The notes under the pieces: generated by a model
Databases searched by the model: none
What the model was told of the DNA's origin: nothing
Seen by the model: the letters and a program-made list of their open reading frames with translations, nothing else
Shown: one piece after another, positions 14,632 to 23,647 of the stretch
Layout of the letters: every line of letters starts with the position of its first letter
Position numbering within the stretch: the stretch's first letter is position 1
Position numbers and translations under genes: made by a program
DNA from: Methylobacterium sp. J-077
GTDB taxonomy: Bacteria; Pseudomonadota; Alphaproteobacteria; Rhizobiales; Beijerinckiaceae
Direction: 5' to 3'
Length of the DNA stretch: 64,000 nt
NCBI RefSeq assembly: GCF_022829365.1
Contig: NZ_JAKSYJ010000037.1
Span: 1 to 64,000, forward strand

Positions 14632-16782
14632 ATGCCCGACCTCCTGCTCGAACTCCGCTCGGAAGAGATCCCCGCCCGCATGCAGCGGCGCGCGGCGGAG
14701 GATCTCAAGAAGCTCGTCACCGACGCGCTGGTCGAGCGCGGCTTCCTGTACGAGGGCGCCAAGGCGTTCTCGACGCCGCGCCGCCTGGCCCTGCACATCG
14801 CCGGCCTGCCGGCCCGGGGCGAGGCGGTCCGGGAAGAACGCAGAGGCCCGCGGGTCGGCGCCCCCGAGGCCGCCATCCAGGGGTTCCTGAAGGGCGCGGG
14901 CCTGGCGAGCCTGGACGAGGCCCAGAGAATCACGGACCCCAAGAAAGGGGAATTCTACCTCGCGGTGATCGAGCGGCCCGGCCGCGAGACCCTGGACGTG
15001 CTCGCCGAGCTCCTGCCCGAGATCATCAAGAGCTTTCCCTGGCCGAAGGCGATGCGCTGGGGCGCGGCGTCGGCTCAGCCCGGCGCCCTGCGCTGGGTGC
15101 GGCCGCTGCAATCGATCGTCGCGACCTTCGGCCCGGAGACCGAGTCCCCCGAGGTGGTGCCGTTCGCGGTCGGCGGCATCGCGGCCGGGACCGTCACCTA
15201 CGGCCACCGGTTCCTGGCGCCGGGGCCGATCGAGGTCCGCCGGTTCGACGACTATATCCAGGCCCTGGAGCGGGCGAAGGTCATCCTCGACGCCGACCGG
15301 CGCAAGGACGTGATCCTGCACGACGCCCGCGACCTCGCCTTCGCGCGCGGCCTCGACCTCGTGGAGGACGAGGGCCTGCTGGAGGAGGTGGCCGGCCTGG
15401 TGGAATGGCCGGTGGTGCTGATGGGCTCCTTCGACGCGGCCTTCCTCGAGATCCCGGCCGAGGCGATCCGGGCGACCATCCGGGCGAACCAGAAATGCTT
15501 CGTCCTGCGGAAAAGCGGCTCGGAGGATCTGGCGCCGGCCTTCATCCTGGTCTCGAATCTTCTGGCCTCGGACGGCGGCCAAGCGATCACCGCCGGCAAC
15601 GAGCGGGTGGTGCGGGCGCGCCTGTCGGACGCGAAGTTCTTCTGGGAGACCGACAAGGCCACCAAGCTCGAGGACCGGCTGCCTAAGCTCGACAGCATCG
15701 TCTTCCACGAAAAGCTCGGCACCCAGGGCGAGCGGATCGCCCGCATCGCCGCCCTGGCGCAGGCGCTGGCGCCGCTGGTCGGGGCCGATCCGGCGCTGGC
15801 CGAGCGCGCGGCGCGGCTCGCCAAGGCCGACCTCGTCACCGAGATGGTCGGCGAGTTCCCGGAGCTGCAGGGCCTGATGGGCCGCAAATACGCGGCGCTC
15901 CAGGGCGAGCACCCGAGCGTCTGCGCCGCCATCGAGGAGCATTACAAGCCGGTCGGCCCCTCCGACCGGGTGCCGGGCGACCCGGTCTCGATCGCGGTGG
16001 CGCTGGCCGACAAGCTCGACACGCTGGTGGGTTTTTGGGCGATCGACGAGAAGCCGACGGGAAGCAAGGACCCGTATGCGCTGCGGCGGGCGGCGTTGGG
16101 AGTGATCCGGCTGATTCTTGAAGGACGCCGCCTGAATTTGGTGGAGATTTCCGGAGCGCATACATCGAAAATCGATGAGTCTATAAAGAATTCTTATCTT
16201 CGGAAGACAAATGCTTCGACCTATGGGAGTTTAACTGTAGGCAATAGAAGTGCTGAATTATTGGATTTCTTCGCCGACCGCCTCAAAGTTTACCTGCGCG
16301 ACCAGGGTGCCCGGCACGATCTGATCGATGCGGTCTTCGCGCTGCCCGGCCAGGACGACCTGCTGATGGTGGTGCGCCGAGTCGAGGCGTTGCAGGCCTT
16401 CCTGGAGACCGAAGACGGCAAAAACCTGCTGGCCGGGGTCAAGCGCGCCTCGAACATCCTGCGGATCGAGGAGAAGAAGGACGGCCGCGCCTACGATGGC
16501 GCGCCCGACTCTGCACTGGCGGCGTCCGGCGAGCCGGCCGAGCGGGCGCTCGCCGAGGCCCTGGCGGCCGCCGCCGCGACGGCATCGCAAGCCATCGCGA
16601 CCGAGGACTTTGCCGGGGCGATGCGCGCGCTCTCGACCCTGCGCGCGCCGGTCGACGCCTTCTTCCAGGACGTGACCGTCAACGCCGCCGACCCGAAGCT
16701 CCGCGAGAACCGCCTGCTGCTGCTCAACGCGCTCCGCGCCGCGACCCGCGCGGTGGCCGATTTCTCGAAGATCGAGGGATAG
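14632..16782 (+). CDS. glyS: Glycine--tRNA ligase beta subunit
   Basis: The 716-residue protein is the tRNA-binding beta chain of bacterial glycyl-tRNA synthetase. [16 protein letters not shown] is the standard N-terminus; FPKAMRW-like ([11 protein letters not shown]), [19 protein letters not shown] and the HD-like [14 protein letters not shown] region follow in order, with the anticodon-binding helices at the C-terminus. Residues about 500-546 are encoded by a sharply AT-rich patch (16131-16270), yet the frame is unbroken and family-typical sequence ([17 protein letters not shown]) resumes at once. The gene is otherwise typical. Confidence 0.96.
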   Translation: MPDLLLELRSEEIPARMQRRAAEDLKKLVTDALVERGFLYEGAKAFSTPRRLALHIAGLPARGEAVREERRGPRVGAPEAAIQGFLKGAGLASLDEAQRITDPKKGEFYLAVIERPGRETLDVLAELLPEIIKSFPWPKAMRWGAASAQPGALRWVRPLQSIVATFGPETESPEVVPFAVGGIAAGTVTYGHRFLAPGPIEVRRFDDYIQALERAKVILDADRRKDVILHDARDLAFARGLDLVEDEGLLEEVAGLVEWPVVLMGSFDAAFLEIPAEAIRATIRANQKCFVLRKSGSEDLAPAFILVSNLLASDGGQAITAGNERVVRARLSDAKFFWETDKATKLEDRLPKLDSIVFHEKLGTQGERIARIAALAQALAPLVGADPALAERAARLAKADLVTEMVGEFPELQGLMGRKYAALQGEHPSVCAAIEEHYKPVGPSDRVPGDPVSIAVALADKLDTLVGFWAIDEKPTGSKDPYALRRAALGVIRLILEGRRLNLVEISGAHTSKIDESIKNSYLRKTNASTYGSLTVGNRSAELLDFFADRLKVYLRDQGARHDLIDAVFALPGQDDLLMVVRRVEALQAFLETEDGKNLLAGVKRASNILRIEEKKDGRAYDGAPDSALAASGEPAERALAEALAAAAATASQAIATEDFAGAMRALSTLRAPVDAFFQDVTVNAADPKLRENRLLLLNALRAATRAVADFSKIEG
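16131..16270 (+). other. AT-rich in-frame patch inside glyS
   Basis: About 140 bases inside glyS switch to AT-rich codons. They contain CATCGA-aaa-TCGATG (16163-16177) and the perfect palindrome AAGAATTCTT (16186-16195). The encoded segment ([16 protein letters not shown]... to ...GNRSAEL) is rich in Ser, Asn, Lys and Thr and unlike the rest of the protein. It could be an inserted or converted segment, or a locally constrained RNA. Confidence 0.6.
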
Positions 16783-16803
16783 CGGCTGCCGTCCCATCCC
16801 GCC

Positions 16804-16922
16804 CCCCTCATCCTGAGGCGCGAGCGCAGCGAGCCTCGAAGGAGGGCTCCAGGGATCGTGCGGCCGGCTGGAGGGCTCCTTCGAGGGCTCCGCTTCGCTG
16901 CGCCGCCTCAGGATGAGGGGGA
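16804..16922. repeat. Long inverted repeat, CCTCATCCTGAGG type
   Basis: CCCCTCATCCTGAGGCG at the left end is answered by CGCCTCAGGATGAGGGG at the right end. Inside, CCTCGAAGGAGGGCTCC is answered by GGAGGGCTCCTTCGAGG. The whole element can fold into one long hairpin. A second copy is at 18818-18929. Elements of this kind are widespread between alphaproteobacterial genes. Confidence 0.75.
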
Positions 16923-16970
16923 TTGGTTGGAGGTCGCGCGGTTTTCACGCGATCGCCAAGCGCTTCTCCC

Positions 16971-17062
16971 GTCTTTGCGAGCGCAGCGAAGCAACCCAGC
17001 GTGGCGCCACGCTCGATGATGGCGCGCTGCCCTGGGTCACTTCGCTGCGCTCGTGATGACGG
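16971..17062. repeat. Second inverted-repeat element (TTGCGAGCGCAGCGAAG type)
   Basis: TTTGCGAGCGCAGCGAAG followed by CAACCCAG at the left is answered by CTGGGTCACTTCGCTGCGCTCG at the right, with the central GTGGCGCCAC as a further small palindrome. It is a long hairpin-forming repeat of another family, placed directly after the first. Confidence 0.7.
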
Positions 17063-17092
17063 TGAAGCCGAAAGGCTCGGCCTGAAGCTGCC

Positions 17093-17770
17093 TCACCCGT
17101 GATCATGCCCCGCATGGTCATCTACCTCCGGCAGGGTCAGCCCGAAATGGCTCACCAGGTCGGCCACCTGAGCCGGACTCAATTGCCGCGGGTTGAGGTT
17201 GCGCAGGAGCAAATACAGCTTGGCGGTCTCTTCCAGCTCTTCCGTGGCAAAGACCGCGCCCTCCAGGCTGTCGCCGGCCACCACCGGGCCGTGATTGGCG
17301 AGCAGTACCGAGCTGTACCGACCGGCGAGCCCCCGGATCGCGTCCGCCACCGCGGGATCGCCGGGGCGGTAATAGGGCACCAGCGCGGTGCCGCCGGTGC
17401 GCATCAGGTAGTAGGGCGTCAGCGGCGGCAGCACCTGGCGCGGGTCGATCTCCGGCAGCATCGAGACCGCCACCGCGTGGGTCGAGTGCAAGTGCACGAT
17501 CGCCTTGGCCTCGCCCCGGCTCTCGTAGAGCGCCGTATGCAGCGGGATTTCCTTGGTCGGCTTGTCGCCCGAGACCAGCCGGCCGTCCGCGTCCAGCCGC
17601 GAGATCCGGGCCGGGTCGAGGAATCCGAGCGACGCGTTGGTCGGCGTCACCAGCCAGCCGCCGTCGGGCAGGCGCAGCGAGATGTTGCCCGACGAGCCCG
17701 GCGTCAGGCCGCGCTCGAACAGCGAGCGGCCGTAGCGGCAGATTTGTTCGCGCAACGCCGTCTCACTCAT
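17093..17770 (-). CDS. otnC: 3-oxo-tetronate 4-phosphate decarboxylase (class II aldolase family)
   Basis: The 225-residue protein is a class II aldolase/adducin-family zinc enzyme. The signature TPGSSGNISLRL lies near the N-terminus. Glu74 in PTKEIPLH is the likely catalytic acid, and the zinc ligands are His93 and His95 in VHLHSTHAV and His160 in LLANHGPVVAG. With OtnK, LtnD/DenD and OtnI in the same locus, the best role is decarboxylation of 3-oxo-tetronate 4-phosphate to dihydroxyacetone phosphate and CO2. It overlaps the upstream lacI-type gene by 4 bases (ATGA). It is on the opposite strand from the other catabolic genes. Confidence 0.88.
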   Translation of the reverse strand: MSETALREQICRYGRSLFERGLTPGSSGNISLRLPDGGWLVTPTNASLGFLDPARISRLDADGRLVSGDKPTKEIPLHTALYESRGEAKAIVHLHSTHAVAVSMLPEIDPRQVLPPLTPYYLMRTGGTALVPYYRPGDPAVADAIRGLAGRYSSVLLANHGPVVAGDSLEGAVFATEELEETAKLYLLLRNLNPRQLSPAQVADLVSHFGLTLPEVDDHAGHDHG

Positions 17771-18774
17771 GCGGTCGCTCCCTCGATCAGCTCGAATCCG
17801 ACATCGATTGTTTTGGGACGTTCACCCATCAGGCACGAGGCCGCCTGCCGGCCGATCTCCAGGCGCGGCGTGCGCACCGTCGACAGGGGCTGGGGCATCG
17901 CCGCCGCGAAGTCGAGCCCGTTGAAGCCGAACAGGGCGATCCGACCCGGGACGCTCAAGCCCGCCGACAGGCAGGCGAAGTAGCCGCCGAGCGCCATGTC
18001 GTCGTTGGAGAAATACACTGCGTCGAGATCCGGATGGCGCGCCAGCAGCGCCTCCAGCCCGGCGCGGCCCGAGCCCGGCGAGGACGGCCCGGGTCTGATT
18101 TCTGTGCCGTGGAGCGACAGGCCGGCCTCGCCCAGGGCGGCCTCGAACCCGGCGAGACGCTTGCCCGCCCGCAGGTCCACCTGCAGGTCGTGGCCGAGAT
18201 AGGCGATGCGGCGATACCCGCGGGCCACGAGGTGCCGGGCGCTCGCCGCCCCCACCGCCCGGTTGGAGAAGCCGACCACGGCGTCGATTCCCGCCCCGTC
18301 CGTGTCGATCATCTCGACCACGCGCACGCCCCCGGCCTTCGCCAGGGCCACCGTCCCGGGATTGTGCTCCAGCCCGGTGAGCAGCAGCGCGGCCGGGCGC
18401 CAGGACAGGAGCGCGGCGGCCAGGGCCTCCTCCCGGTCGGGATCGTAGTCGCTGACCCCGATCACGCAGCGGATGCCGGCGGCGTCCAGCGCGCCGGTCA
18501 GCCCACGCAGCAGGTCGGGGAAGACCACGTTGGCGAGCGACGGCACGATCACCCCGGCGAGCTGAGCGCTCGCCCCCGGGCCCGCGAGGCTGCCGGCCAG
18601 CCGGTTCGGCACGTAGCCGAGCCGGGCCACGGCCTCGGCCACCCGCTCCCGGGCGCGCTTCGAAGAGGAGCCGTGGTTGCGCAGGACCCGCGAGACCGTG
18701 CTCTCCCCGACCCCCGCCTCGCGGGCCACGTCGGTGAGCGTCACGAGCCGCCCCGGCGGCTGGAATCCGTCCAT
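17767..18774 (-). CDS. LacI-family transcriptional regulator of the tetronate locus
   Basis: The 335-residue protein has a LacI-type N-terminal helix-turn-helix (VTLTDVAREAGVGESTVSRVL, here residues about 11-31) and hinge helix. A periplasmic-binding-like sugar-sensing domain follows (LAGVIVPSLANVVFPDLL ... VYFSNDDMALGGYF ... LFGFNGLDF), as in GntR/IdnR-type regulators. It is translationally coupled to otnC and divergent from the transporter operon. A perfect 16-base palindrome at 19007-19022 is the probable operator. The inducer is presumably a four-carbon sugar acid or its phosphate; that is inference from context. Confidence 0.92.
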   Translation of the reverse strand: MDGFQPPGRLVTLTDVAREAGVGESTVSRVLRNHGSSSKRARERVAEAVARLGYVPNRLAGSLAGPGASAQLAGVIVPSLANVVFPDLLRGLTGALDAAGIRCVIGVSDYDPDREEALAAALLSWRPAALLLTGLEHNPGTVALAKAGGVRVVEMIDTDGAGIDAVVGFSNRAVGAASARHLVARGYRRIAYLGHDLQVDLRAGKRLAGFEAALGEAGLSLHGTEIRPGPSSPGSGRAGLEALLARHPDLDAVYFSNDDMALGGYFACLSAGLSVPGRIALFGFNGLDFAAAMPQPLSTVRTPRLEIGRQAASCLMGERPKTIDVGFELIEGATA

Positions 18775-18817
18775 CTCCCGGCCTTTTTTTGCGACTCCGC
18801 CTCACCTCCCACCCGCG

Positions 18818-18929
18818 CCCTCATTCTGAGGTGCCCGCGCCAGCGGGCCTCGAAGGAGCCTTCCAGATGTCGGCATGGTCCCTGGAGGGCTCCTTCGAGG
18901 CGGCTTCGCCTCACCTCAGGATGAGGGGG
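18818..18929. repeat. Long inverted repeat, CCTCATTCTGAGG type, second copy
   Basis: CCCTCATTCTGAGGTG at the left is answered by CACCTCAGGATGAGGG at the right. GGCCTCGAAGGAGCC and GGCTCCTTCGAGGCGGC form the inner arms. It is the same family as 16804-16922. Confidence 0.75.
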
Positions 18930-19006
18930 TTGGATCGGAGGCAGGTCCCGCGTTCGGCGGCGCCTTACCCCCGACATAGCGTCCTGCATTATTCCGCACA
19001 ACCGGA

Positions 19007-19022
19007 TTGGCAGCGCTGCCAA
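19007..19022. promoter_or_regulatory. Perfect palindromic LacI-type operator
   Basis: TTGGCAGCGCTGCCAA is an uninterrupted 16-base palindrome with a central GC step, the size and symmetry typical of LacI/GalR operators. It lies 95 bases before the transporter start, in the region shared with the divergent regulator gene. It is the obvious binding site for the adjacent regulator. Confidence 0.7.
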
Positions 19023-19116
19023 AAACAGTTACAGGCACCGCCAGCGCCGCCGGAACGAGCGGCGAAGACCATTATCCGCCCGCCCTGCGACGCGGTCCGG
19101 ACCAGGGAGAACGCCG

Positions 19117-20439
19117 ATGTCGGTTCAAGCCGCCCCGCTGGGAGGCGCCGCCCCCGCTGCGGAGCAAAAATCCTTCGTCGACCGGACCTACGCGAAGGTG
19201 TTCTGGCGCCTCGTGCCGTTCCTGATGCTCTGCTACGTGGTGGCGTATCTCGACCGGGTGAATGTCGGCTTCGCCAAGTTGCAGATGTCCCAGGAGCTGA
19301 AGTTCTCCGAGACGGTCTACGGCCTCGGCGCCGGCATTTTCTTTCTGGGCTACTTCCTGTTCGAGGTGCCGTCGAACGTGATCCTGCACCGGGTCGGCGC
19401 CCGGGTCTGGATCGCCCGGATCATGATCACCTGGGGGCTGATCTCCGGCGCCTTCGTGTTCGTGAACTCGGAATGGACCTTCTACGGGATGCGCTTCCTG
19501 CTCGGCCTCGCCGAGGCCGGGTTCTACCCGGGCGTGATCCTGTACACGACGCAGTGGTTCCCGGCCCATCGCCGGGCCAAGGTCATCGCGGTGTTCATGG
19601 CCGCGATCCCGATCTCGGGCATCTTCGGCAACCCCCTCTCCGGCTACATCATGGACGCGCTCAACGGCGCCCAGGGCCTGTCCGGCTGGCAGTGGATGTT
19701 CCTGATCGAAGCCGTGCCGGCGGTGCTGATCGGCGTCGCGGTGTTCCTATACCTCGACAACCGCCCCGCCGAGGCCAAGTGGCTGACCGACGCCGAGAAG
19801 CAGGTCCTCGAGCGCGACATCGCCGCCGACAACCACGGCAAGGAATCCAGCCCGCACTCGATCGCCACCGTGTTCCGCAACGGCCGCGTGTGGTTCATGA
19901 GCCTGATCTACTTCGCCTTCGTCACCGGCCAGTACGGCCTGACCTTCTGGCTGCCGACGATCGTCAAGGCGTCCGGCGTGCAGGGCAACCTCAATATCGG
20001 TCTGATCAGCGCGATCCCGTTCCTGTGCGCGGCCGTCGTGATGGTCCTGCTGGGCCTCTCCGCCGACCGGATGCGCGAGCGCCGCTGGCATCTCATCATC
20101 CCGGCGCTCATCGGCGCTGTCGGCTTCGTGGTCTCGGCGAGTGCCGGCTCGACCACGATCGCCGTGGCGGCGCTCTCGGTGGCGGCGGCCGGCGTGCTGA
20201 CCTGCTCGCCCCTGTTCTGGTCCCTGCCCACCGCCTTCCTGAGCGGCGCGGGTGCTGCGGCCGGCATCGCGCTGATCAACTCGGTGGGGAACCTCGCGGG
20301 CTTCGTCAGCCCCTACGTGATCGGGGCGCTGCGCGACGCCACCGGCAGCACCGCGGCCGGCATGTACGCGCTGGCCGTGATGCTGGTGGTCGGCTCGGCC
20401 TGCGTGTTCGTCACGCCGGCGAAGATGGTCAACCGCTGA
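19117..20439 (+). CDS. MFS transporter, anion:cation symporter family (sugar acid uptake)
   Basis: The 440-residue protein has twelve predicted membrane helices and the ACS-family MFS hallmarks. LMLCYVVAYLDRVNVGFAKLQM is at helix 1, GIFFLGYFLFEVPSNVIL at helix 2, RFLLGLAEAGFYPGVILY at helix 4, and a long central loop follows LYLDNRPAEAKWL. This family includes tartrate, hexuronate and phthalate transporters. Its position at the head of the ltnD-otnI-otnK-denD run, behind the LacI operator, makes it the likely importer of threonate or erythronate. Confidence 0.9.
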   Translation: MSVQAAPLGGAAPAAEQKSFVDRTYAKVFWRLVPFLMLCYVVAYLDRVNVGFAKLQMSQELKFSETVYGLGAGIFFLGYFLFEVPSNVILHRVGARVWIARIMITWGLISGAFVFVNSEWTFYGMRFLLGLAEAGFYPGVILYTTQWFPAHRRAKVIAVFMAAIPISGIFGNPLSGYIMDALNGAQGLSGWQWMFLIEAVPAVLIGVAVFLYLDNRPAEAKWLTDAEKQVLERDIAADNHGKESSPHSIATVFRNGRVWFMSLIYFAFVTGQYGLTFWLPTIVKASGVQGNLNIGLISAIPFLCAAVVMVLLGLSADRMRERRWHLIIPALIGAVGFVVSASAGSTTIAVAALSVAAAGVLTCSPLFWSLPTAFLSGAGAAAGIALINSVGNLAGFVSPYVIGALRDATGSTAAGMYALAVMLVVGSACVFVTPAKMVNR

Positions 20440-20462
20440 GGCTCCGATCCGGGCACGACGGA

Positions 20463-20562
20463 CCCCCTCTCCCCTGCGGGAGAGGGTTGGGGTGAGGGGT
20501 GCGACTCCTCCGGAATGACCTGATCCCTCACCCTGTCCCTCTCCCGCACGGGAGAGGGGACC
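20463..20562. repeat. Inverted repeat, CCCTCTCCC...GGGAGAGGG type
   Basis: CCCCCTCTCCCCTGCGGGAG and the following AGGGTTGGGGTGAGGG are answered by CCCTCACCCTGTCCCTCTCC and CGCACGGGAGAGGGG. This is a common proteobacterial intergenic repeat. It lies between the transporter and ltnD; a partial copy is near 39169-39192. It may attenuate read-through or stabilise the upstream mRNA end. Confidence 0.7.
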
Positions 20563-20622
20563 CGCGCCATCCTCGGCGACGCCGAGACGGCGGATTCCCA
20601 CCCTCCGCGAGGTTTCCGGCTC

Positions 20623-21537
20623 ATGACCACCGACACCCAAACCCGCCGCGCCGCGGTGATCGGCCTCGGCTCCATGGGTTCCGGCATGGCCGGCTCGCTG
20701 CTGCGGGCAGGCTTCTCCGTCGCCGCCTGCGACGTGAACCCGGAGGCCGTCGCCCGCTTCCGGGATGCGGGCGGGATTGCGGCGGCCAATCCGGCCGAGG
20801 CGGCGCAGGGTGCCGACGTGGTGGTGAGCGTGGTGGTCAACGCCGCCCAGACCGAGGCGGTGCTGTTCGGCGAGCATGGCGCCGCCGCGGCGATGCCCGA
20901 GGGCGCCGTGTTCGTCTCCTCGGCGACCATGGATCCGGCCGTCGCCCGGGCGCTGGCGGCGCGGCTGGAGGCCACCAGCCGCCTCTATCTCGACGCCCCG
21001 ATGAGCGGCGGCGCCGCCCGCGCGGCCGATGGCGGGCTGACCTTCCTGGCCTCGGGCTCCCCGGCCGCCTTCGCCAAGGCGCGCCCCGCCCTCGATGCCA
21101 TGGCGGGCACGCTCTACGAGCTCGGCGACGCCGCCGGCCAGGGTGCGGCCTTCAAGATGATCAACCAGCTGCTCGCCGGTGTGCACATCGCCGCCGCCTG
21201 CGAGGCGATGAGCTTTGCCGCCAAGCAGGGCCTCGACCTGGCCCGCGTCTACGAGGTGATCACCAAGTCGGCGGGCAATTCCTGGATGTTCGAGAACCGG
21301 GTGCCCCACATCCTCGAGGCCGACTACGCGCCGAAGAGCGCGGTCGACATCTTCGTCAAGGATCTCGGCATCGTGCAGGACATGGCCCGGGCGGAGAAAT
21401 ACCCGGTGCCGGTGGCCGCGGCGGCGCTCCAGATGTTTTTGATGGCGTCCGGCGCCGGCATGGGCCGGGACGACGACGCCTCCGTGGCGCGGCTCTACGC
21501 GCAGGTCTCGGGCGCGAAGCTGCCGGGGCGGAAGTAA
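20623..21537 (+). CDS. ltnD: L-threonate dehydrogenase
   Basis: The 304-residue protein is a beta-hydroxyacid dehydrogenase. AVIGLGSMGSGMA (residues 11-23) is the NAD(P)-binding turn, DAPMSGGAARA the substrate-binding motif (about 125-134), and GAAFKMINQLL carries the catalytic Lys178. In characterised pathways LtnD oxidises L-threonate at C2 to 2-oxo-tetronate, the substrate of OtnI. It is followed 29 bases later by the OtnI gene. Separation from other family members such as tartronate semialdehyde reductase rests on context. Confidence 0.88.
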   Translation: MTTDTQTRRAAVIGLGSMGSGMAGSLLRAGFSVAACDVNPEAVARFRDAGGIAAANPAEAAQGADVVVSVVVNAAQTEAVLFGEHGAAAAMPEGAVFVSSATMDPAVARALAARLEATSRLYLDAPMSGGAARAADGGLTFLASGSPAAFAKARPALDAMAGTLYELGDAAGQGAAFKMINQLLAGVHIAAACEAMSFAAKQGLDLARVYEVITKSAGNSWMFENRVPHILEADYAPKSAVDIFVKDLGIVQDMARAEKYPVPVAAAALQMFLMASGAGMGRDDDASVARLYAQVSGAKLPGRK

Positions 21538-21566
21538 CCGGATCGAGCGCAGGGAGTCCGAAGAAA

Positions 21567-22349
21567 ATGCCGCGCTTTGCCGCCAATCTCAGCCTGATGT
21601 TCAACGAGGTGCCGTTCCTCGACCGCTTCGATGCGGCGGCGCGCGCCGGGTTCGACGCCGTCGAGTTCCTGTTCCCCTACGAGCACCCGCCCGAGGCCAT
21701 CGCCGAGCGGCTTCGGGCGAACGGCCTGACCCAGGCGCTGTTCAACTTACCGCCGGGGGATTTCGCGAACGGCGAGCGCGGCTTGGCGGCGTTTCCTGAG
21801 CGGTTGGATGAGCTGAAGGCCGGCGTCGATACGGCGCTGCGCTACGCCGAGGCGACCGGCGTCGCCCGGCTGCACCTGATGGCGGGCCTCGCCCCGCACG
21901 ATGATCCCCGCGCCGCGGAGGCCTACCGCCGGGCGGTGACCTGGACGGCGGAGCGCCTGGGCGCGGCCGGCCTCGACCTCGTGCTCGAGCCGATCAACGG
22001 CCGCAACATGCCGGGCTACTTTCTGAACGATTTCGGTCGGGCCGCCGACCTCATCCGCGACCTGGCGCTGCCGAACCTGAAGCTCCAGTTCGACCTCTAC
22101 CATTGCCAGATCCTGCACGGCGACGTGACCCTGCGGCTGCGCGCGCTGATGCCGATCGTCGGCCATGTCCAGACCGCGAGCGTGCCGGAGCGGCACGAGC
22201 CCGGCACCGGCGAGATGAACGACGCGTTCCTGTTCGACGAGCTGGACCGGCTCGGCTACGCCGGCTTCGTCGGCTGCGAGTACATCCCAGCCGCCGACAC
22301 CCTGGCCGGCCTCGGCTGGCTCGCCGCCTATCAAGGGAGAGCCCGATGA
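21567..22349 (+). CDS. otnI: 2-oxo-tetronate isomerase (hydroxypyruvate isomerase family)
   Basis: The 260-residue protein is a xylose-isomerase-like TIM barrel. The hydroxypyruvate isomerase signature is clear: FAANLSLMFNEVPFLDRF at the start, LVLEPINGRNMPGYFL with a metal-ligand Glu in the middle, LQFDLYHCQILHGD, and VGCEYIPAADT with the second Glu. In the tetronate pathway OtnI converts 2-oxo-tetronate to 3-oxo-tetronate. The ATG at 21567 gives the family N-terminus. Its stop overlaps the otnK start (ATGA at 22346), so the two are translationally coupled. Confidence 0.9.
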   Translation: MPRFAANLSLMFNEVPFLDRFDAAARAGFDAVEFLFPYEHPPEAIAERLRANGLTQALFNLPPGDFANGERGLAAFPERLDELKAGVDTALRYAEATGVARLHLMAGLAPHDDPRAAEAYRRAVTWTAERLGAAGLDLVLEPINGRNMPGYFLNDFGRAADLIRDLALPNLKLQFDLYHCQILHGDVTLRLRALMPIVGHVQTASVPERHEPGTGEMNDAFLFDELDRLGYAGFVGCEYIPAADTLAGLGWLAAYQGRAR

Positions 22350-23620
22350 GCCTCGCGCTGGGATGCGTCGCCGACGATTACACGGGGGCCTCGGACCTCG
22401 CCAACACCCTGACCAAGGCGGGCCTGCGCACGATCCAGACCATCGGCGTGCCCGAGGATGATCGCGCCCTGCCGGAGGCCGACGCGGTGGTGGTGGCACT
22501 GAAGAGCCGCTCGATCCCGGCCGGCGAGGCCGTGGCGCGGTCCCGCGAGGCGGAACGCTGGCTGCGGGCCCGAGGGGCCGCCCACGTGATGTTCAAGGTC
22601 TGCTCGACCTTCGACTCCACGGATGCCGGCAATATCGGCCCGGTGATGGACGCCCTGCGGGCGGATGCCGGCGAGGCCATCGCGCTGGTCACGCCCGCCT
22701 TCCCGGAGACGGGACGCAGCGTCTACCAGGGCAACCTGTTCGTCGGCGCGGTGCCCCTCAACGAGAGCCCGCTCAAGGACCACCCGCTCAACCCGATGCG
22801 CGACGCCAACCTGGTGCGCGTGCTGGCACGCCAGAGCGTGGGGGCGGTCGGCCTCGTGGACACCGCCACAGTGGCAAGGGGCGCCGAGGCGGTGGCGGCC
22901 CGGCTCGACGCCCTGGCGGCCGAGGGCAAGCAGGCGGCCATCGCCGACGCGATCTTCGACAGCGACCTCGAAACCTTGGGCCGGGCGGTCATCGCCAAAA
23001 AGTTCTCGGTGGGGGCCTCGGGGCTGGGGCTCGGCCTCGCCCGCGCCCTCGTCGCCGACGGGCGCGGCACCCGCGACGCCGCCGGCGCGGCCATGGGCGA
23101 GCCGGTGGGCGGGGCCGCGGCCTGCCTCGCCGGCAGCTGCTCGCAGGCGACCCTCCAGCAGATCGCCGCCGCGGAGGCGCAGATGCCGGTGCTGCGCCTC
23201 GACACCGCGGCGCTCCTCGCCGGCGCCGACGCGGTGGCGGAGGCCCTAGCCTTCGCCGACGCGCGGCTGGCCGCCGGCCCGGTGCTGATCGCCTCCTCGG
23301 CGACCCCCGAGGCGGTCCGGGCTCTCCAGGCCGAGCACGGGGTCGATGCGGTCGGCCACGCCATCGAGACCGCGCTGGCGGCCATCGCCGAGGGGCTGGT
23401 CGCCCGCGGCGTGCGCCGGCTGGTGGTGGCCGGGGGCGAGACGTCGGGCGCGGTCGTCGACCGGCTCGGGCTCCGGGCGTTCCTGCTCGGCCCCGAGATC
23501 GCCGCCGGCGTGCCCATCCTGCGCAGTGCCGGTCGGCCCGAGCCGATGCTGCTCGCCCTGAAATCGGGCAATTTCGGCGGCTCGGACTTTTTTGGCCGTG
23601 CCCTGGACATGATGGACTGA
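22346..23620 (+). CDS. otnK: 3-oxo-tetronate kinase
   Basis: The 424-residue protein is a DUF1537 four-carbon acid sugar kinase. GCVADDYTGASDLANTL is the N-terminal signature, HVMFKVCSTFDSTDAGNIGP the substrate region, TPAFPETGRSVYQGNLFV the family block near residue 115, and VVAGGETSGAVVDRLG the C-terminal nucleotide-binding block. OtnK phosphorylates 3-oxo-tetronate to its 4-phosphate, which OtnC then decarboxylates. The start overlaps otnI by 4 bases. Length is normal for the family. Confidence 0.93.
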   Translation: MSLALGCVADDYTGASDLANTLTKAGLRTIQTIGVPEDDRALPEADAVVVALKSRSIPAGEAVARSREAERWLRARGAAHVMFKVCSTFDSTDAGNIGPVMDALRADAGEAIALVTPAFPETGRSVYQGNLFVGAVPLNESPLKDHPLNPMRDANLVRVLARQSVGAVGLVDTATVARGAEAVAARLDALAAEGKQAAIADAIFDSDLETLGRAVIAKKFSVGASGLGLGLARALVADGRGTRDAAGAAMGEPVGGAAACLAGSCSQATLQQIAAAEAQMPVLRLDTAALLAGADAVAEALAFADARLAAGPVLIASSATPEAVRALQAEHGVDAVGHAIETALAAIAEGLVARGVRRLVVAGGETSGAVVDRLGLRAFLLGPEIAAGVPILRSAGRPEPMLLALKSGNFGGSDFFGRALDMMD

Positions 23621-23647
23621 CCACCGCCCATAGATACGAGGGTTCCC

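Larger units (their letters stand above)
16783..17092. other. Intergenic region filled by two inverted-repeat elements
   Basis: The whole gap between glyS and the otnC-like gene, which converge, is occupied by two long palindromic repeats listed separately at 16804-16922 and 16971-17062. No gene is present. Confidence 0.7.
18775..19116. other. Divergent control region between lacI-type and MFS genes
   Basis: About 340 bases separate the regulator and the transporter. The half near the regulator contains an inverted-repeat element (18818-18929). The half near the transporter contains the palindromic operator (19007-19022) and the presumed promoter. Confidence 0.6.
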
